DNA of 64,000 nt from Pogostemon cablin (GCA_023678885.1 CM042970.1:908355-972354); one strand, 5' to 3'; shown: positions 32,202 through 43,500, counted from the stretch's first letter. The notes: generated by a model not told the origin, from the letters alone. Program-made: numbers and translations.

Positions 32202-32342
32202 CTCCTCAGCATTTTGGGATGTTCTTGCAGATGCCTCTAGGAACACAAGTCCATTTTCTTTTGCAAACTGTTGTCCCTCCTCTTTGGTTACAGCTCTTTG
32301 AGTGCTGCCGAGCATCTTCAAGTCAGATTGCAAGATGACATT
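32202..32342 (-). pseudogene. Fragment of a Rab GTPase gene (RABB1/Rab2-like)
   Basis: The minus strand reads RAVTKEEGQQFAKENG, then LVFLEASARTSQNAEE: this matches the region after the NKCD motif through the EASAKT (G5) box of Rab2/RABB1 GTPases. The G4 motif itself is not preserved (ILQSDLKMLG stands where GNKCDLA is expected), and nothing of the P-loop, switch regions or prenylated tail is present. It lies in the 3' flank of WAK-B2 and is absent from the matching flank of WAK-B, so it arrived after or during the duplication. A captured or retroposed piece is likely. Confidence 0.6.
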
Positions 32343-32689
32343 GATTATGCAAAATATTAAATACTCAAGTTCTTGACTCAAACAAGAAGTTCAAGTCGTC
32401 CCGAATTTTGGTCAAGAGTGGAGAGTATGGCGAACATCTATCCAAAAATAGATGAACGTGATCAGAAGAAGAAAGTCGGGGATTGTTGATAAACAACACT
32501 GACTTCAGAATATTCTAGAAGTATCCAGCATTTGTAAATTAGATTATTCTAATTGGTGCAACTTATGCCACCAACTTTCCTAGATAATTCTACATTAGTT
32601 AACATTACAACTCATATTCCTATTACCAATTATTCTCCTAGAATGGTCTAAATTCCATGAGCTTCAATACGCACTCCACTCTCATTTAT

Positions 32690-32783
32690 TTAATTTATGC
32701 ACTCACACTCACGACTTACGTTATATTCACATGACAAGCATGGGGTGATGGTATCAAAATGCAAGCTTCCTGAAACAGAGGAC
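32690..32783 (-). pseudogene. WAK-B2 pseudogene, C-terminal end
   Basis: The minus strand reads SGSLHFDTITPCLS, matching the WAK-B tail SGSMHFDTITTCLS, and reaches a TAA at 32690-32692. The copia element D (32784-40687) separates it from the rest of the gene at 40693-41490; the target duplication AGGAC marks the break. Confidence 0.8.
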
Positions 32784-33069
32784 TGTTAAATGGCATGCAG
32801 TAATTTGCAATCTTGACCACATGAAGAACTTTAAGCATCACTTTGGAAGTTGAATGGAGTAATTAATTTCTATTGACTATCTCTTTGTTATCTATGCATC
32901 TAGAATCATCTTCCTACTTGTATAAAAGATGAATGATGTAACAGCAAGTTTAATTAAAGAGTGAAGTAAGTAAAATTTCTCCTAAAATCTAAATGAGTGT
33001 GTTGTAGCAACTCTTAAAATCTCTCAAGTAAAATCCTTTCTTCACCCATCAAAGCTTCCGCACCCAACA
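32784..33069 (+). repeat. 5' LTR of copia element D
   Basis: TGTTAAATGG to CACCCAACA. A TATA box (TATAAAAG) lies at 32931-32938. Confidence 0.93.
32931..32938 (+). promoter_or_regulatory. TATA box in the LTR of element D
   Basis: TATAAAAG, conserved in the partner LTR at 40402-40687. It is the likely core promoter of the element. Confidence 0.55.
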
Positions 33070-33073
33070 ATTT

Positions 33074-33087
33074 TGGTATCTAGAGCC
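33074..33087 (+). promoter_or_regulatory. Primer binding site of element D
   Basis: TGGTATCTAGAGCC begins 4 bases after the LTR end; it is one inserted base away from the initiator tRNA-Met type TGGTATCAGAGCC. Confidence 0.65.
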
Positions 33088-33122
33088 ACCCTAAATTCAT
33101 ACCACACAACCCAACCTACCAC

Positions 33123-36100
33123 ATGGCTTCTACGTTGTTCAGCTATTCACCAAGTCAAGTACCAATATTTGAAGGAGAGCACTATGGCTACTGGAACAGC
33201 CAAATGAAAACCTTTTTCATTTCTTTGGATCTTTGGGACGTGATTGAAGACGAAGAAAAAACAGCAGCAAATGACAAGGCAGAAACTTCGCAAGTAAATT
33301 CTAAGAAGGTTGATAAGGAGTTCATAAAAAAGGATGCAATGGCGCTGCGATATATTCAACAAGGTGTTGGAAAATCCATTTTTCCTCGAATATTTGGTGT
33401 ACAGTCGGCCAAAGATGCTTGGAAAATTTTGAAGCAGGAATTCCAAGGAATAGAGAAGACGATCTCATTGAAGTTGCAATCTTTGTGGAGAGATTTTGAT
33501 AATCAAAGATGGAAGATCGAGAATCGGTTCGTGATTTTTCTTCACCAGTCTCAGAGATCGTGAACCAAATCAAAAGTTGTGGAGATACGATTACTGATAA
33601 ACGAGTCATAGAAAAGGTTCTACGTTGTCTTCCTCCCAAGTTCGATCATGCCGCTGCTGCCATCGAAGAATCAGAAGATTTGTCAAAGATGACGATGTTC
33701 GAGTTGACGGGATCTCTTCTCGCCCATGAGCAAAGGATCAATCGTTCAGTTTATTCAACTGATCAGGCTTTTCAATCAAGGCATGTATCAAAACCAAGTT
33801 GGAGCAACCAAGGAAAACATAAAGGAGGATCATTTAACAAGAGGGGAAAACTTGGAAAATGACAGCAAAATGAAAGGACTTCAAATTGGAGAGGCAAGTC
33901 ACAAAGTTCTGTTAATAACTCTTGTTTCATTTGCAAAAAATCAAACCATGAATCTAAAGATTGTTTCTTTAGATGCAAAAGATGCAAAATTCCTAACCAC
34001 TCTCAGAAAGACTGTTGGTTTCAAGAAAAAGGAAAATCTGAAGTAAAAGAGGATGCTAAGTTTTTGAATGAATCAAAAGAGGAAGTTTTATTCTTTTCTA
34101 ATGATAACGATCAGTGACAAAATCTTTGGTACTTGGATAGTGGTTGCAGCAACCATATGACAGGAAATCGAGATATCTTTGTGGAGCTTGATCCAAAAAT
34201 TACCTCTCAAATTATTCTTGGAGACGGCTCAACGAGAAGTGCAGAAGGGAAAGACACCATTGCTGTCCAAACTAAGGAAGGTAATCGAAAACTCATTACG
34301 GATGTTCTTTATGTGCCAAATCTCTCACATAACCTTCTTAGTGTTGGACCACTTACACAAAGGGATTTTTCTGTTCATTTTGATGATGGAAAATGCAATA
34401 TATTTGACAAGAAAAGGAATGCCATCATAGCAAGTGTTGAAATGAAAAATAAGATTTTTCCTCTCACGTTGTCATTGAATGAGAACTGTGCGTTCAAAGC
34501 TGAAAATTTAGATTTTTCGCAATTATGGCATTTGCGATATGGCCATCTTAATAGAAGGAGTCTTCTATTACTCAAGGAGAAGAACATGGTGATTGGACTT
34601 CCTTACATCAACAAGGCTGATCATGTATGTGAAGGCTGCATTTTTGGAAAAATGCATAAGCTTCCTTTTCCTAATACTTCTTGGCGAGCGAAAGCACCAT
34701 TGGAGCTCATCCATTCTGTTATTTGTGGGCCGATGCAGACTCCTACACCTGGAAATAAGAGATACTTTATCCTCTTTGTGGATGATTACACACGAATGGT
34801 GTGGGTGTTCTTCCTCAACCAAAAATGTGAAGCTTTTTCAATATTCTTGCAATTCAAGGCATTTGTCGAAAGGGAAATTGGATTTCTTATCAAAACGTTG
34901 AGGACAGATCGTGGGGGAGAATTTCTCTACAATCCTTTTCTTGAGTATTGCAAAGATAAAGGAATCAAAAGGCAGCTAACTGTGAGTAGAATGTCGCAGC
35001 AAAATGGTGTCTCCGAAAGAAAAAATCGGACGATCGTGGAAATGACAAGAAGTATGTTGAAGGGAAAGGGAGTTTCGAATCTTTATTGGGCAGAGGCTGT
35101 ACACATGGCTGTGTACATTCTCAATCGTTCTCCTACAAAAGTTGTTCGGAATAAAACACCCTATGAAGCTGGTACAAGCAGAAGCCAAAAATTGATCATT
35201 TTAGAGTCTTCGGCAGCGTCGCGTATGCTCATATTGTTTCTGAAAATCGTGGAAAATTTGATGAGAAAGGGCAAAAGCTTCTCTTTATCGGCTATAGTGA
35301 TGAGTCCAAAGGGTTTCGATTGTTGAATCCCACCACAAGCAAAATCGTCGTTTCGCGAGATGTTATCTTTGATGAATCTACTGCTTGGAATTGGAAAGAT
35401 GATAAAACGGATTCAATAATTTATCATGATCCATTACCTGAAGTTGAGAATGTTGAGCAAGTTCCTACTTCAAGTATCGAAGAAGACCATGAAAGTCCTC
35501 CTCTAAAGACACGATCACTAAGGGAGATTTATGAATCAAGTGAGGTTGTCTTATTTGCAAGTGAACCTCAAACTTTTGAAGAAGCATTGAAGGATGAGCA
35601 ATGGATAAAAGTAATGAATGATGAGATCTCTACCATTGAGAAGAACAAAACATGGGAGCTCGTTGATTTACCGGTTGGAAAGAAAACAATTAGAGTAAAG
35701 TGGGTCTTTAAAATCAAGTACGATGAAAATGGTTTGATCCAAAAATACAAGGCTCGACTTGTGGCCAAAGGCTATTCGCAGCAACCTGGAATTGATTTTA
35801 CGGAAACCTTCGCTCCGGTTTCTAGATTCGAGACCATTCGACTGGTTCTTGCATTGGCAGCTCACTTGAAGTTGCAAGTTTTTCAGCTTGATGTAAAATC
35901 AGCGTTTCTCAATGGAGAAATTGAAGATGAAGTCTATGTTGAGCAGCCTGAGGGTTTCAAAGTGAAAGGGAAAGAGAACAAAGTTTGCAGGTTGAGAAGG
36001 CGTTATATCGCTTGAAGCAAGCCCCGCGAGCTTGGAATAGCAAGATCAATGGCTATTTCATTGAAAGTAGATTCAAGCGAAGCTTAAGTGAGCCATCTTT

Positions 36101-36968
36101 GTACGTGAAAAACAATGATGGAGATCTTCTTGTGGTATGTCTCTACGTAGATGATCTTATCTACCTCAGGACAAATTCAAGCATGGTGGCAGATTTCAAG
36201 AAGAAGATGATGGAAAGGTTCGAAATGACGGATTTAGGACTCATGCAATATTTTCTTGGGATTCAAGTGAAACAATCACCTGGGAGAATTTTTCTTTCTC
36301 AAGAAAAATATATTGATGATCTTCTCAAGAAATTCAATATGAGTAATTGCAAGCCAGTCTCTACTCCGATGGCTTTGAATGAGAAGCTGCAAGTTCATGA
36401 TAATGATGAAAAGACTGATGAAACTCTCTATCGGAAATTGAATGGCTCGCTTATTTATCTCAACACAAGGCCGGACATAACTTATTGTGTGAGTTTGCTA
36501 TCCAGGTTCATGAGTGAACCAAGTAAAACCCACTTTGCAGCTGCTAAAAGAGTTTTACGATACTTGAAAGGCACAAAGAAGCAAGGAATTGAATTCAAAA
36601 GGGAAGAAAATTGTGATCTTGTTGGCTACGCCGATAGCGATTGGGCTGGATCGGTTGACGATCGAAAGAGCACGTCAGGCTATATTTTCTGCCTTGGTAC
36701 AAATGTGATCTCATGGAGTTCAAGAAAGCAAAAATCCACTACTTTATCATCCGTCGAAGCAGAATATATTGCAGCAACAGATGCATCTTGTGAGGCTGTT
36801 TGGCTACGGAGAATTCTTGAAGAGTTGAATTTCAAGCAAGGTGAAGGAACTACGATTCATTACGACAACATGTCTGCAATTGCAATGACTAAAAATCCTG
36901 TCTTTCATGCAAGTTCCAAACACATTGAGCTTTGTCATCATTTCATCAGAGAGTTGGTTAATCAATGA
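33123..36968 (+). pseudogene. Element D gag-pol polyprotein, complete domains with five lesions
   Basis: Gag starts at 33123 (VPIFEGEHYGYWNSQMK); two CCHC knuckles follow near 33920-34010 (CFICKKSNHESKDC and CKRCKIPNHSQKDC). Protease has the active-site DSGCSNHMTG (34133 on). Pre-integrase and integrase follow (WHLRYGHLN, FVDDYTRMVWVFF, LRTDRGGEF, MSQQNGVSERKN). RT has the QLDVKSAFLNGE and YVDDL motifs, then RNase H (YADSDWAGSVDDRKSTSGY). Lesions: frame changes near 33530, 35170 and 35990, and TGA codons at 33860-33862 and 34115-34117. Each is a single small change and no catalytic residue is lost. The reading continues to the element F insertion at 37028. Confidence 0.9.
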
Positions 36969-37027
36969 GAAGTTTAAGTTTGCTTGGAGTTTATAAACAC
37001 CAATGATCAACCAGCGGATATTATGAC

Positions 37028-37634
37028 TGTCAGGTTTTAAGTCTTCACTCACAATCAAGAAGCTACAACTCTATCTAACAGTTGATATTGTGTGTGATTA
37101 TGAGTTGTGATTCACAAAGTAAAAACGAAAACAAGGGATTTAAGTGGTTCAGTTCATGAATGAACCTACGTCCACGGGAGGAGCTGAAGCTTCTTATTGA
37201 ACAAAAGAACTACAGAGAGAATGAAGGCTATCTAACTAACATGTACACAACTAAAGATAGAACATAAAACGATAGATGAATTCCCTCTTCCAAACTGATC
37301 AGCTAGGTGGCTTTATAGAGTATGTGAGCTGTCAAAAGCTCATCTTGATAACTGCTAATCCCATCAGCTTCTAGTCTAATATCCAATGGATAGAAACAAC
37401 CCTTTAACCAGTTATAACATCCACAACTGATCCAAGAAAGAAGACCCACATCAGCATCAAACAAATAAGCAGTTATCCTTATTCAACTGCCATTTTAGTT
37501 GCAGCTGATCTTTTAACCAAATGACCAGCGTATCCTTCCATGATTCAAGTTAGAAACCACATGCACCCGACGTACAATCCATACATACCACACATCAGCT
37601 TATTGGATAAAATATTTCTTGCATACACCTCACA
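37028..37634 (-). repeat. 3' LTR of copia element F
   Basis: It matches 39725-40328 nearly base for base. It contains the R-region phrase that on the plus strand reads GAACCTACGTCCACGGGAGG. Confidence 0.9.
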
Positions 37635-37818
37635 AATCTCCACCTAAAGACTTATATCCAATAAAATCAAACCCTCAACTCCTCCACTCCACTGTCTTTT
37701 AACGAGTGCAGCACCCTCAACACTATTCTTTAACGAGTATAGTAAAACTCCATTTTCTGATTTAAGGACTAGCAACCTTACCACTGTTCTTAAGGGAACA
37801 GCAACCTATTGACATGAT

Positions 37819-38730
37819 TTAGAACACACCAAGACTTCTACATAGCTTATGTATTGAACTAGGTAGAAACTTAGCAATGTAATTGATCAAACTCTTAAAA
37901 TTGAATCTGTTTGTTGCATCTTGACCACTATCCTTCAATTTGATGGCTTCTCCACTACTCTGAGCATGATAAAACTCCACCTCAAGTGATACTTCATCAT
38001 CAACCGAAGTATGCTTCCTATCTTTTATTTCTCCGGATGCATAATCCTTCTTGTTGTAGCCCACCAGTCTTTGAAATCCTTTGAGCTCATTAGTCTCCAT
38101 CCCAGACATAGTAGACACCTCAGTAAGCTTCCTACCTGATCCATTAACTCCACCATGAGCTCTAACAACTTGTTCTGTTCCCGTAGAACTCTGATCACTC
38201 TGACTTATTTTTCCATCAGACTTGAAACTTACCAAATTTTGTTTGGACAGTTCTTGCACTCTTGGACTTGTTTGTGCAGATTTTCGACGTCATATCTGTG
38301 TCTTACCAGCACGTTTAGTGACATTATTTCCTAGATTTATTTGTTTACCATCCAAAACATACAAGCCATTCTTCTTAACACCTTGAAGTGCTAATCTTTC
38401 CTTCTTAAAGACCGTAAGAACTCCATATCGAGACTGAAATTCATAATCGAGAGAGTCCAACATTCCAAGAGAAATTAGATTCCTTCTTAGTTGAGGAACA
38501 TACCTCACATTTGACAGCAACTTGACAGAACCATCAGGCAACTTGAACATGATAGAACCTATACCTTTAATGCTGCAAACTTGATTATTACCTAGCAAGA
38601 CAGAGCCACCTTCCATCTGTTTGAAATCTATAAGCCAATCTTTCATATGTGTCATATGATAGGTGCATCCAGAATCAAGAATCCAATCAGCTGAGTTCCT
38701 AGATGCTGCTACAGAAAAACCTCCACACAA
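37819..38730 (-). pseudogene. Element F protease and pre-integrase remnant
   Basis: 38290-38730 holds the protease with the active-site ILDSGCTYHMTHMKDW and the FKLPDGSVKLLSNVRYVPQL region. A TGA follows at 38290-38292, and the same frame continues at 38259 with RVQELSKQNLVSF, the pre-integrase domain. After about SDGKISQ the text jumps to an Ser/Glu-rich stretch with no integrase motif, so the polymerase part is deleted. A frame change near 38730 separates it from gag. Confidence 0.8.
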
Positions 38731-39622
38731 TCAAAATCAGCAACTCCATGTCATCCACAACTTGATTTTCTTGATTACTCTGACCCCCTCTTGCATTTTC
38801 AGACCTCCTATCCTTCACAGCCTTCAACTTTGAACAATTTCTATTGAAATGACCAGGCTCATGACAATAGTAACATCTCCTAACCTCATATTCTTCCTGC
38901 GAATCACTATCTTCATCATCTTGCTTCTTTGAACTCGAATTCCTCTTCTTGTGATCAGCACCTCTTTCTTTATTGAACTTCTTGTTCTGATTTTGGCCTC
39001 CCTTTGCAAACAACCCTTCTCCACCTGAATTTATAATGTTGTCAGCCTCAATTTCTAAATCTTTGGACCTAAGAGCTGATAGAACATCTTCTAATTGAAT
39101 GGTGCACTTTCCCCCATAGAGTAGTGAATCCTTGAAGTGCCCATGAGATCTTGGCAATGCTGATAACAACATGACTGCCTTATCTTCACTCGTCAGTTTG
39201 AAATCCACATTCTCAAGCTCATCTGTAATCTTGCAGAACTCATCAGCTTGATCCATCAAGGGCCTTTTACCATTCATCTTAAAGGCATGAAGTCTTTGCC
39301 TCAAATGTAACCTATTTGCATTCGATTTTGCCATGAACAAGGATTCTAGTTTTTTCCATACTCCAATGGCGGTTGTTTCATTCTGAACCTCTCTGAGTAC
39401 TTTATCACCAAGGCATAGAAAGATAGCACTTAGAGCCTTTTCTTGAAGCTCCACTTCAGCCGCTGCAGCTTGAGAATCAACCGATGCAGCTTCATTGACC
39501 GGAGTTTCTTTAATGGCTACACCGAGACCTTGTTGTACCATGATGGATCTCATCTTGATTTTCCACAGCCCGAAATCTGATTTCTCAGTAAATCGCTCGA
39601 TATCGAACTTGGTAACTGCCAT
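38699..39622 (-). CDS. Copia Gag of element F
   Basis: The likely start is the ATG at 39622 (MAVTKFDIERF); an in-frame ATG at 39640 is possible. It has the UBN2-type Gag domain (FGLWKIKMRSIMVQQGL, then MDQADEFCKITDEL and LLSALPRSHGHFKDSLLYGG), a Lys/Asp-rich stretch and a perfect CCHC knuckle (CYYCHEPGHFNRNC). It is close to element E's Gag, so the two are one lineage. The end at 38699 is a frame-change artefact next to the protease. Role: RNA packaging in particles. Confidence 0.85.
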   Translation of the reverse strand: MAVTKFDIERFTEKSDFGLWKIKMRSIMVQQGLGVAIKETPVNEAASVDSQAAAAEVELQEKALSAIFLCLGDKVLREVQNETTAIGVWKKLESLFMAKSNANRLHLRQRLHAFKMNGKRPLMDQADEFCKITDELENVDFKLTSEDKAVMLLSALPRSHGHFKDSLLYGGKCTIQLEDVLSALRSKDLEIEADNIINSGGEGLFAKGGQNQNKKFNKERGADHKKRNSSSKKQDDEDSDSQEEYEVRRCYYCHEPGHFNRNCSKLKAVKDRRSENARGGQSNQENQVVDDMELLILIVWRFFCSSI

Positions 39623-39704
39623 GATGTTTCCTGCCTTCAATCACCTTCTTGCTTCTCCTTCATTTCTTGATTGATCTGCGTTTCCCTTCTTTTAGTCTAT
39701 GGAT

Positions 39705-39724
39705 TTCCCACAGACGGCGCCAAT
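39705..39724 (-). promoter_or_regulatory. Primer binding site of element F
   Basis: On the minus strand, ATTGGCGCCGTCTGTGGGAA follows the LTR end CCTGACA. The same string follows the LTR end in element E (41655 on). I cannot say which tRNA it pairs with. Confidence 0.7.
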
Positions 39725-40328
39725 TGTCAGGTTTTAAGTCTTTACATCAAGAAGCTACAACTCTATCTAACAGTTGATATTATGTGTGATGATGAGTTGT
39801 GATTCGCAAAGTAAAAACGAAAACAAGGGATTTAAGTGGTTCGGTTCATGAATGAACCTACGTCCACGGGAGGAGCTGAAGCTTCTTATTGAACAAAAGA
39901 ACTACAGAGAGAATGAAGGTTATCTAACTAACATGCACACAACTAAAGATAGAACAGAAAACGATGGATGAATTCCCTCTTCCAAACTGATCAGCTAGGT
40001 GTCTTTATAAAGTAGGTGAGCTGTCAAAAAACTCTTCTTGATAACTGCTAATCCCATCAGCTTCTAGTCTAATATCCAATGGATAGAAGTAATCCTTTAA
40101 CTGGTTATAACAACCACAACTGATCTAAGAAAGAAGCCCCACATCAGCATCAAACAAATAAGCAGACTTATCCTTATTCAACTGCCATTTTATTTGCAGC
40201 TGATCTTTTCACCAAATGACCAGCGTATCCTTCCATGATTCAAGTTAGAAACCACATGCACCCGACGTACAATCCATACATACCACACATCAGCTTATTG
40301 GATAAAGTATTCTTGCATACACCTCACA
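39725..40328 (-). repeat. 5' LTR of copia element F
   Basis: On the minus strand it starts TGTGAGGTGTATGC and ends AAAACCTGACA, next to the primer site. Confidence 0.9.
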
Positions 40329-40401
40329 ATGGCAAAGGCTGTCACAATTGAGAAGTTTGAGAAATTTAAGAAACAACTCAAGATTACAAATTATGAGGGG
40401 G

Positions 40402-40687
40402 TGTTAAATGGCATGCAGTAATTTGCAATCTTGACCACATGAAGAACTTGAAGCATCACTTTGGAAGTTGCATGGAGTAATTAATTTTTATTGAATATCT
40501 CTTTGTTATCTATGCATCTAGAATCATCTTCCTACTTGTATAAAAGATGAATGATGTAACAACAATTTTAATTAAAGAGTGAAGTGAGTAAAATTTCTCC
40601 TAAAATCTAAATGATTGTGCTGTAGCAACTCTTAAAATCTCTCAAGTAAAATCCTTTCTTCACCCATCAAATCTTCCGCACCCAACA
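40402..40687 (+). repeat. 3' LTR of copia element D
   Basis: TGTTAAATGG to CACCCAACA, preceded by the purine-rich ATGAGGGGG and followed by AGGAC, the right target copy. Confidence 0.93.
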
Positions 40688-40692
40688 AGGAC

Positions 40693-41490
40693 AACCCCTC
40701 TGATTCACCAACATCAATACAATTACCCTCCAATTGCAAGCTGCTGTTTGGATACGCCACACAAACTGATGCCTTCTTAGCTACTCCAATTGCTTCCAAC
40801 TCATGAGCAACTTCCTTCATTGTTGGCCTCATCTTACCGTTCAAGTGCAGACATTTTCTTGCAAGTTCTACCGCCATTATGTCTTCTATCTTTCCCTCTT
40901 CCAGCACCCTCGCATCCAAAATCTCGAATAATTGATTTTCCTCCATAGAATGCAGGAAGTGGGTGGCCAAACCTCTTCCTTCTTCCACTATGATTGTTGA
41001 TATGGCTTTCTCTCCCGTCAAAAGCTCAACCATCACTACACCAACACTGTACACATCGCTCTTTCCTGTGAACTGGCTTGATCGGAAGTACTCTGGATCC
41101 ATACATCCAAAGGTGCTTACGACTCGTGTAGTCATGTGTGTTTGATCCACTGAAACCGACCTTGATGTCCCAAAATCTGCATTCATGGCACGGTATTTCT
41201 CATCCAAGAGTATGTTTGTGGACTTGATATCGCGATGATAAATGGGAGCAGATGAGGCAGAGTGCAAGTAAGCAAATGCCCATCTACTTCTCTGGCGATT
41301 GTCACCCTCATTTCCCAAGTTAATGGGAGTTGATCTTCATTTGGCTCATGAGTGTGCTGGAAAAGTGTGCCATTGGGGATGAACTCATAGACAAGAAGTG
41401 GAACTACAATTTCCAGACATCATCCGAGAAGCTTCACAACATTCCTGTGGTTAACTTGTGACAGAATAACAACTTCATTAATGAATACTT
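40693..41490 (-). pseudogene. WAK-B2 pseudogene, kinase C lobe and part of the N lobe
   Basis: The minus strand closely matches WAK-B from ILSQVNHRNVVKLLG through YHRDIKSTNILLDEKYR to MRPTMKEVAHELEAI. Lesions: a TGA directly after NVVKLLG, a frame change near 41280 (REV..G-AFAYLHSA), and substitutions in conserved places (AMNADFG for AKIADFG, VVSTFGCMDPEY for VVGTFGYMDPEY). At 41490 the homology stops at copia element E. The P-loop, catalytic Lys, membrane helix and whole extracellular part are gone. Not a functional kinase. Confidence 0.88.
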
Positions 41491-41654
41491 AAAGAATGAA
41501 AGATTCAAGCCTAATCTATGAATGAAGAAACAAAACGAGAACAAGAGGGTTCTTTAGAGTGGTTTGGCTCACTAACGAGCCTACATCCACTATGGAGAGA
41601 GTATTTTATTCTATATGAGAGTGTGAGGAAGATTCTTGTGCGTTTATCACGTCA

Positions 41655-41674
41655 ATTGGCGCCGTCTGTGGGAA
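41655..41674 (+). promoter_or_regulatory. Primer binding site of element E
   Basis: ATTGGCGCCGTCTGTGGGAA directly after the LTR end ACGTCA, identical to the site in element F. Confidence 0.7.
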
Positions 41675-41698
41675 ACAGACACATAGCAAGCATTCAAG

Positions 41699-42474
41699 AT
41701 GAACACTGCAAGATTTGATGTTGAAAAGCTCTCAGAAAAGTCAGATTACAACCTATGGAAGCTAAAGATAAAGGCAATTCTTATACAGCAAGGTTTGATG
41801 GATGCTTTGAAACCTCCTCCACCATTCAAGATTGAAATCCTCAGAGACCCTCAGACTGCAGCAGGTGGTGTAAAAGCTTCAGTGGATGATCAGGTACTTC
41901 AAAAAGCCTAATCTACAATAATCCTATGTCTAAGTGATAAAATACTCAGAGAAGTATCAAAGGAGACAACAGCTGTTGGGGTATGGAATAAATTGGAAGC
42001 TCTGTTTATGGTCAAACATCTGCAAATAAGATACATTTGAGGCAAAGGCTTCATGCCTTCAAGATGACTTCTGAAAGGTCTCTGATGGATCAAGCTGATG
42101 AGTTCTGCAAGATCACAGATGATCTTGAAAGTATTGATTTCAAGCTTACCAGTGAAGACAATGCCATCATGTTGTTGTCTGCTTTTCCAAGATCACAGAG
42201 GCACTTCAAAGATGTTGTTCTCTATGGAGGGAAGGATGTTGTGATGCTTGAAGATATATTGAAAGCACTTAGATCAAAAGATCTAGAAGAGGGGGCTGAC
42301 AGTAAAGAAAAGTCAGGAGCAGAAGGACTCTTTGCCAAGAAAGGAAACCAAAACAAGAAATGGAACAAGGGAAGAAATTCTGATCAAAAGAAGGGTGCAA
42401 CAGGTCAGTCAACTGGAAAGAAGTGTTACTACTGCCATGAACCAGGTCACTTCAAGAAACAATATGCAAAATAG
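41699..42474 (+). pseudogene. Element E Gag, broken
   Basis: It starts MNTARFDVEKLSEKSDYNLW at 41699. A TAA at 41909-41911 follows VLQKA, and a 1-base change near 42017 shifts the frame. The part from 42037 is open (MTSERSLMDQADEFCKITDD) to a TAG at 42472-42474. The zinc knuckle reads CYYCHEPGHFKKQYAK: the last Cys of CCHC is Tyr. Close relative of element F Gag. Confidence 0.85.
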
Positions 42475-43500
42475 AAAGCTAGCAAGTCCAAGAAAGTTGA
42501 TGCAACTGCTGGAAATCAGAAGAATCAAGTCAATCAGGTTGGTGAATTACAAAATAATGCTGGTATGGAAGGTATTGAAGCTCTGGCCATCACATCATCA
42601 GATGTGTCTGTTGAGTGGGTATTGGATTCAGGGTGTACATTCCATATGACACCTATGAAGCATTGGTTTGAGGAATTCAAGCATCAGGAAGGAGGATCGG
42701 TACTGTTAGAAGCTGATCATTCTTGTGAAATAAAGGGAGTGGGATCCATCAGATTACTTATGTTTGATGGAGTTCAGAGGCTTCTTAAGAATGTTAGATA
42801 TGTTCATGGATTAAGAAGGAACTTCATCTACCTTGGGATGCTTGATACTAAAGTGTATGATTTAAACCTGAGGAAGGGAGTTCTCACAGTGACTAAGGAT
42901 GATAGGATAATCATGAAGGGAACTAGGAGATCTGACTTGTACTTTCTGGATGGAAGTGTTGTTGTAGGGGAGATACACTATACTGATCAACAGGATGATG
43001 CCAAACTATGGCATGGTAGGTTGGGATATGTTAGTGAAAGAGGAATGCAAGAATTGGCAAAACAACAGCTGATCAATTTTAATACAAATGATCAGATCAG
43101 ACAGTGTGAGCATTGCATTCTTGGTAAGTCCAATAGACTTAAGTTTGGTGAATCAGAACATACAACCAAAGAAAGGATGGATTATGTTCATTCATACCTC
43201 TGGGGACCTTCAAAGACTATAACCAGAGGTGGAGGAAGATACATAATGACCATACTTGATGACTACTCAAGGAAGCTGTGGGTTTATGTTTTGAGAACTA
43301 AGGATGAAGCATTCTCTACATTCAAGATTTGGTTAACAGAAACAGAAAATAACACTGGGAGTAGTTTGAAATACTTGAGGACAGACAATGGATTGGAATT
43401 TGTGTCTGAAGAGTTTAATTACTACTGCAAGGAGAAGGGAATTAAGAGACACAAAACTTCCCTGGAACTCCACAACAAAATGGCATTGCAGAAAGAATGA
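42475..43500 (+). pseudogene. Element E protease and integrase
   Basis: Protease with VLDSGCTFHMTPMKHW, then the pre-integrase motif LWHGRLGYVSERG and CEHCILGKSNRLKF, then the integrase core (ILDDYSRKLWVYVL, LRTDNGLEFVSEEF). A frame change near 43460 moves the HNKMALQKE text out of the PGTPQQNGIAER frame; the frame picks up at 43497. Open from 42565 to 43500 otherwise. Confidence 0.85.

Larger units (their letters stand above)
37028..40328 (-). mobile_element. Copia element F, non-autonomous, nested in element D
   Basis: LTRs at 37028-37634 and 39725-40328 with TGTGAGG/CCTGACA ends, and flanks atgac (left) and atggc (right), a one-mismatch target duplication. Inside are gag, protease and a piece of pre-integrase; integrase, RT and RNase H are absent. 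The primer site reads TTGGCGCCGTCTGTGGGAA on the minus strand, as in element E. The polypurine tract TTTAGGTGGAGATT lies just inside the left LTR. Confidence 0.9.
32784..40687 (+). mobile_element. Copia element D, inserted in WAK-B2
   Basis: Two 286-bp LTRs (32784-33069 and 40402-40687) with about ten differences by eye, TGTT/AACA ends and a perfect AGGAC target duplication (32779-32783 and 40688-40692) define it. Gag, protease, integrase, RT and RNase H are all present in copia order. A second, minus-strand copia element F (37028-40328) lies in its 3' region. Without F it would be about 4.6 kb. It splits the last exon of WAK-B2. Confidence 0.95.
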
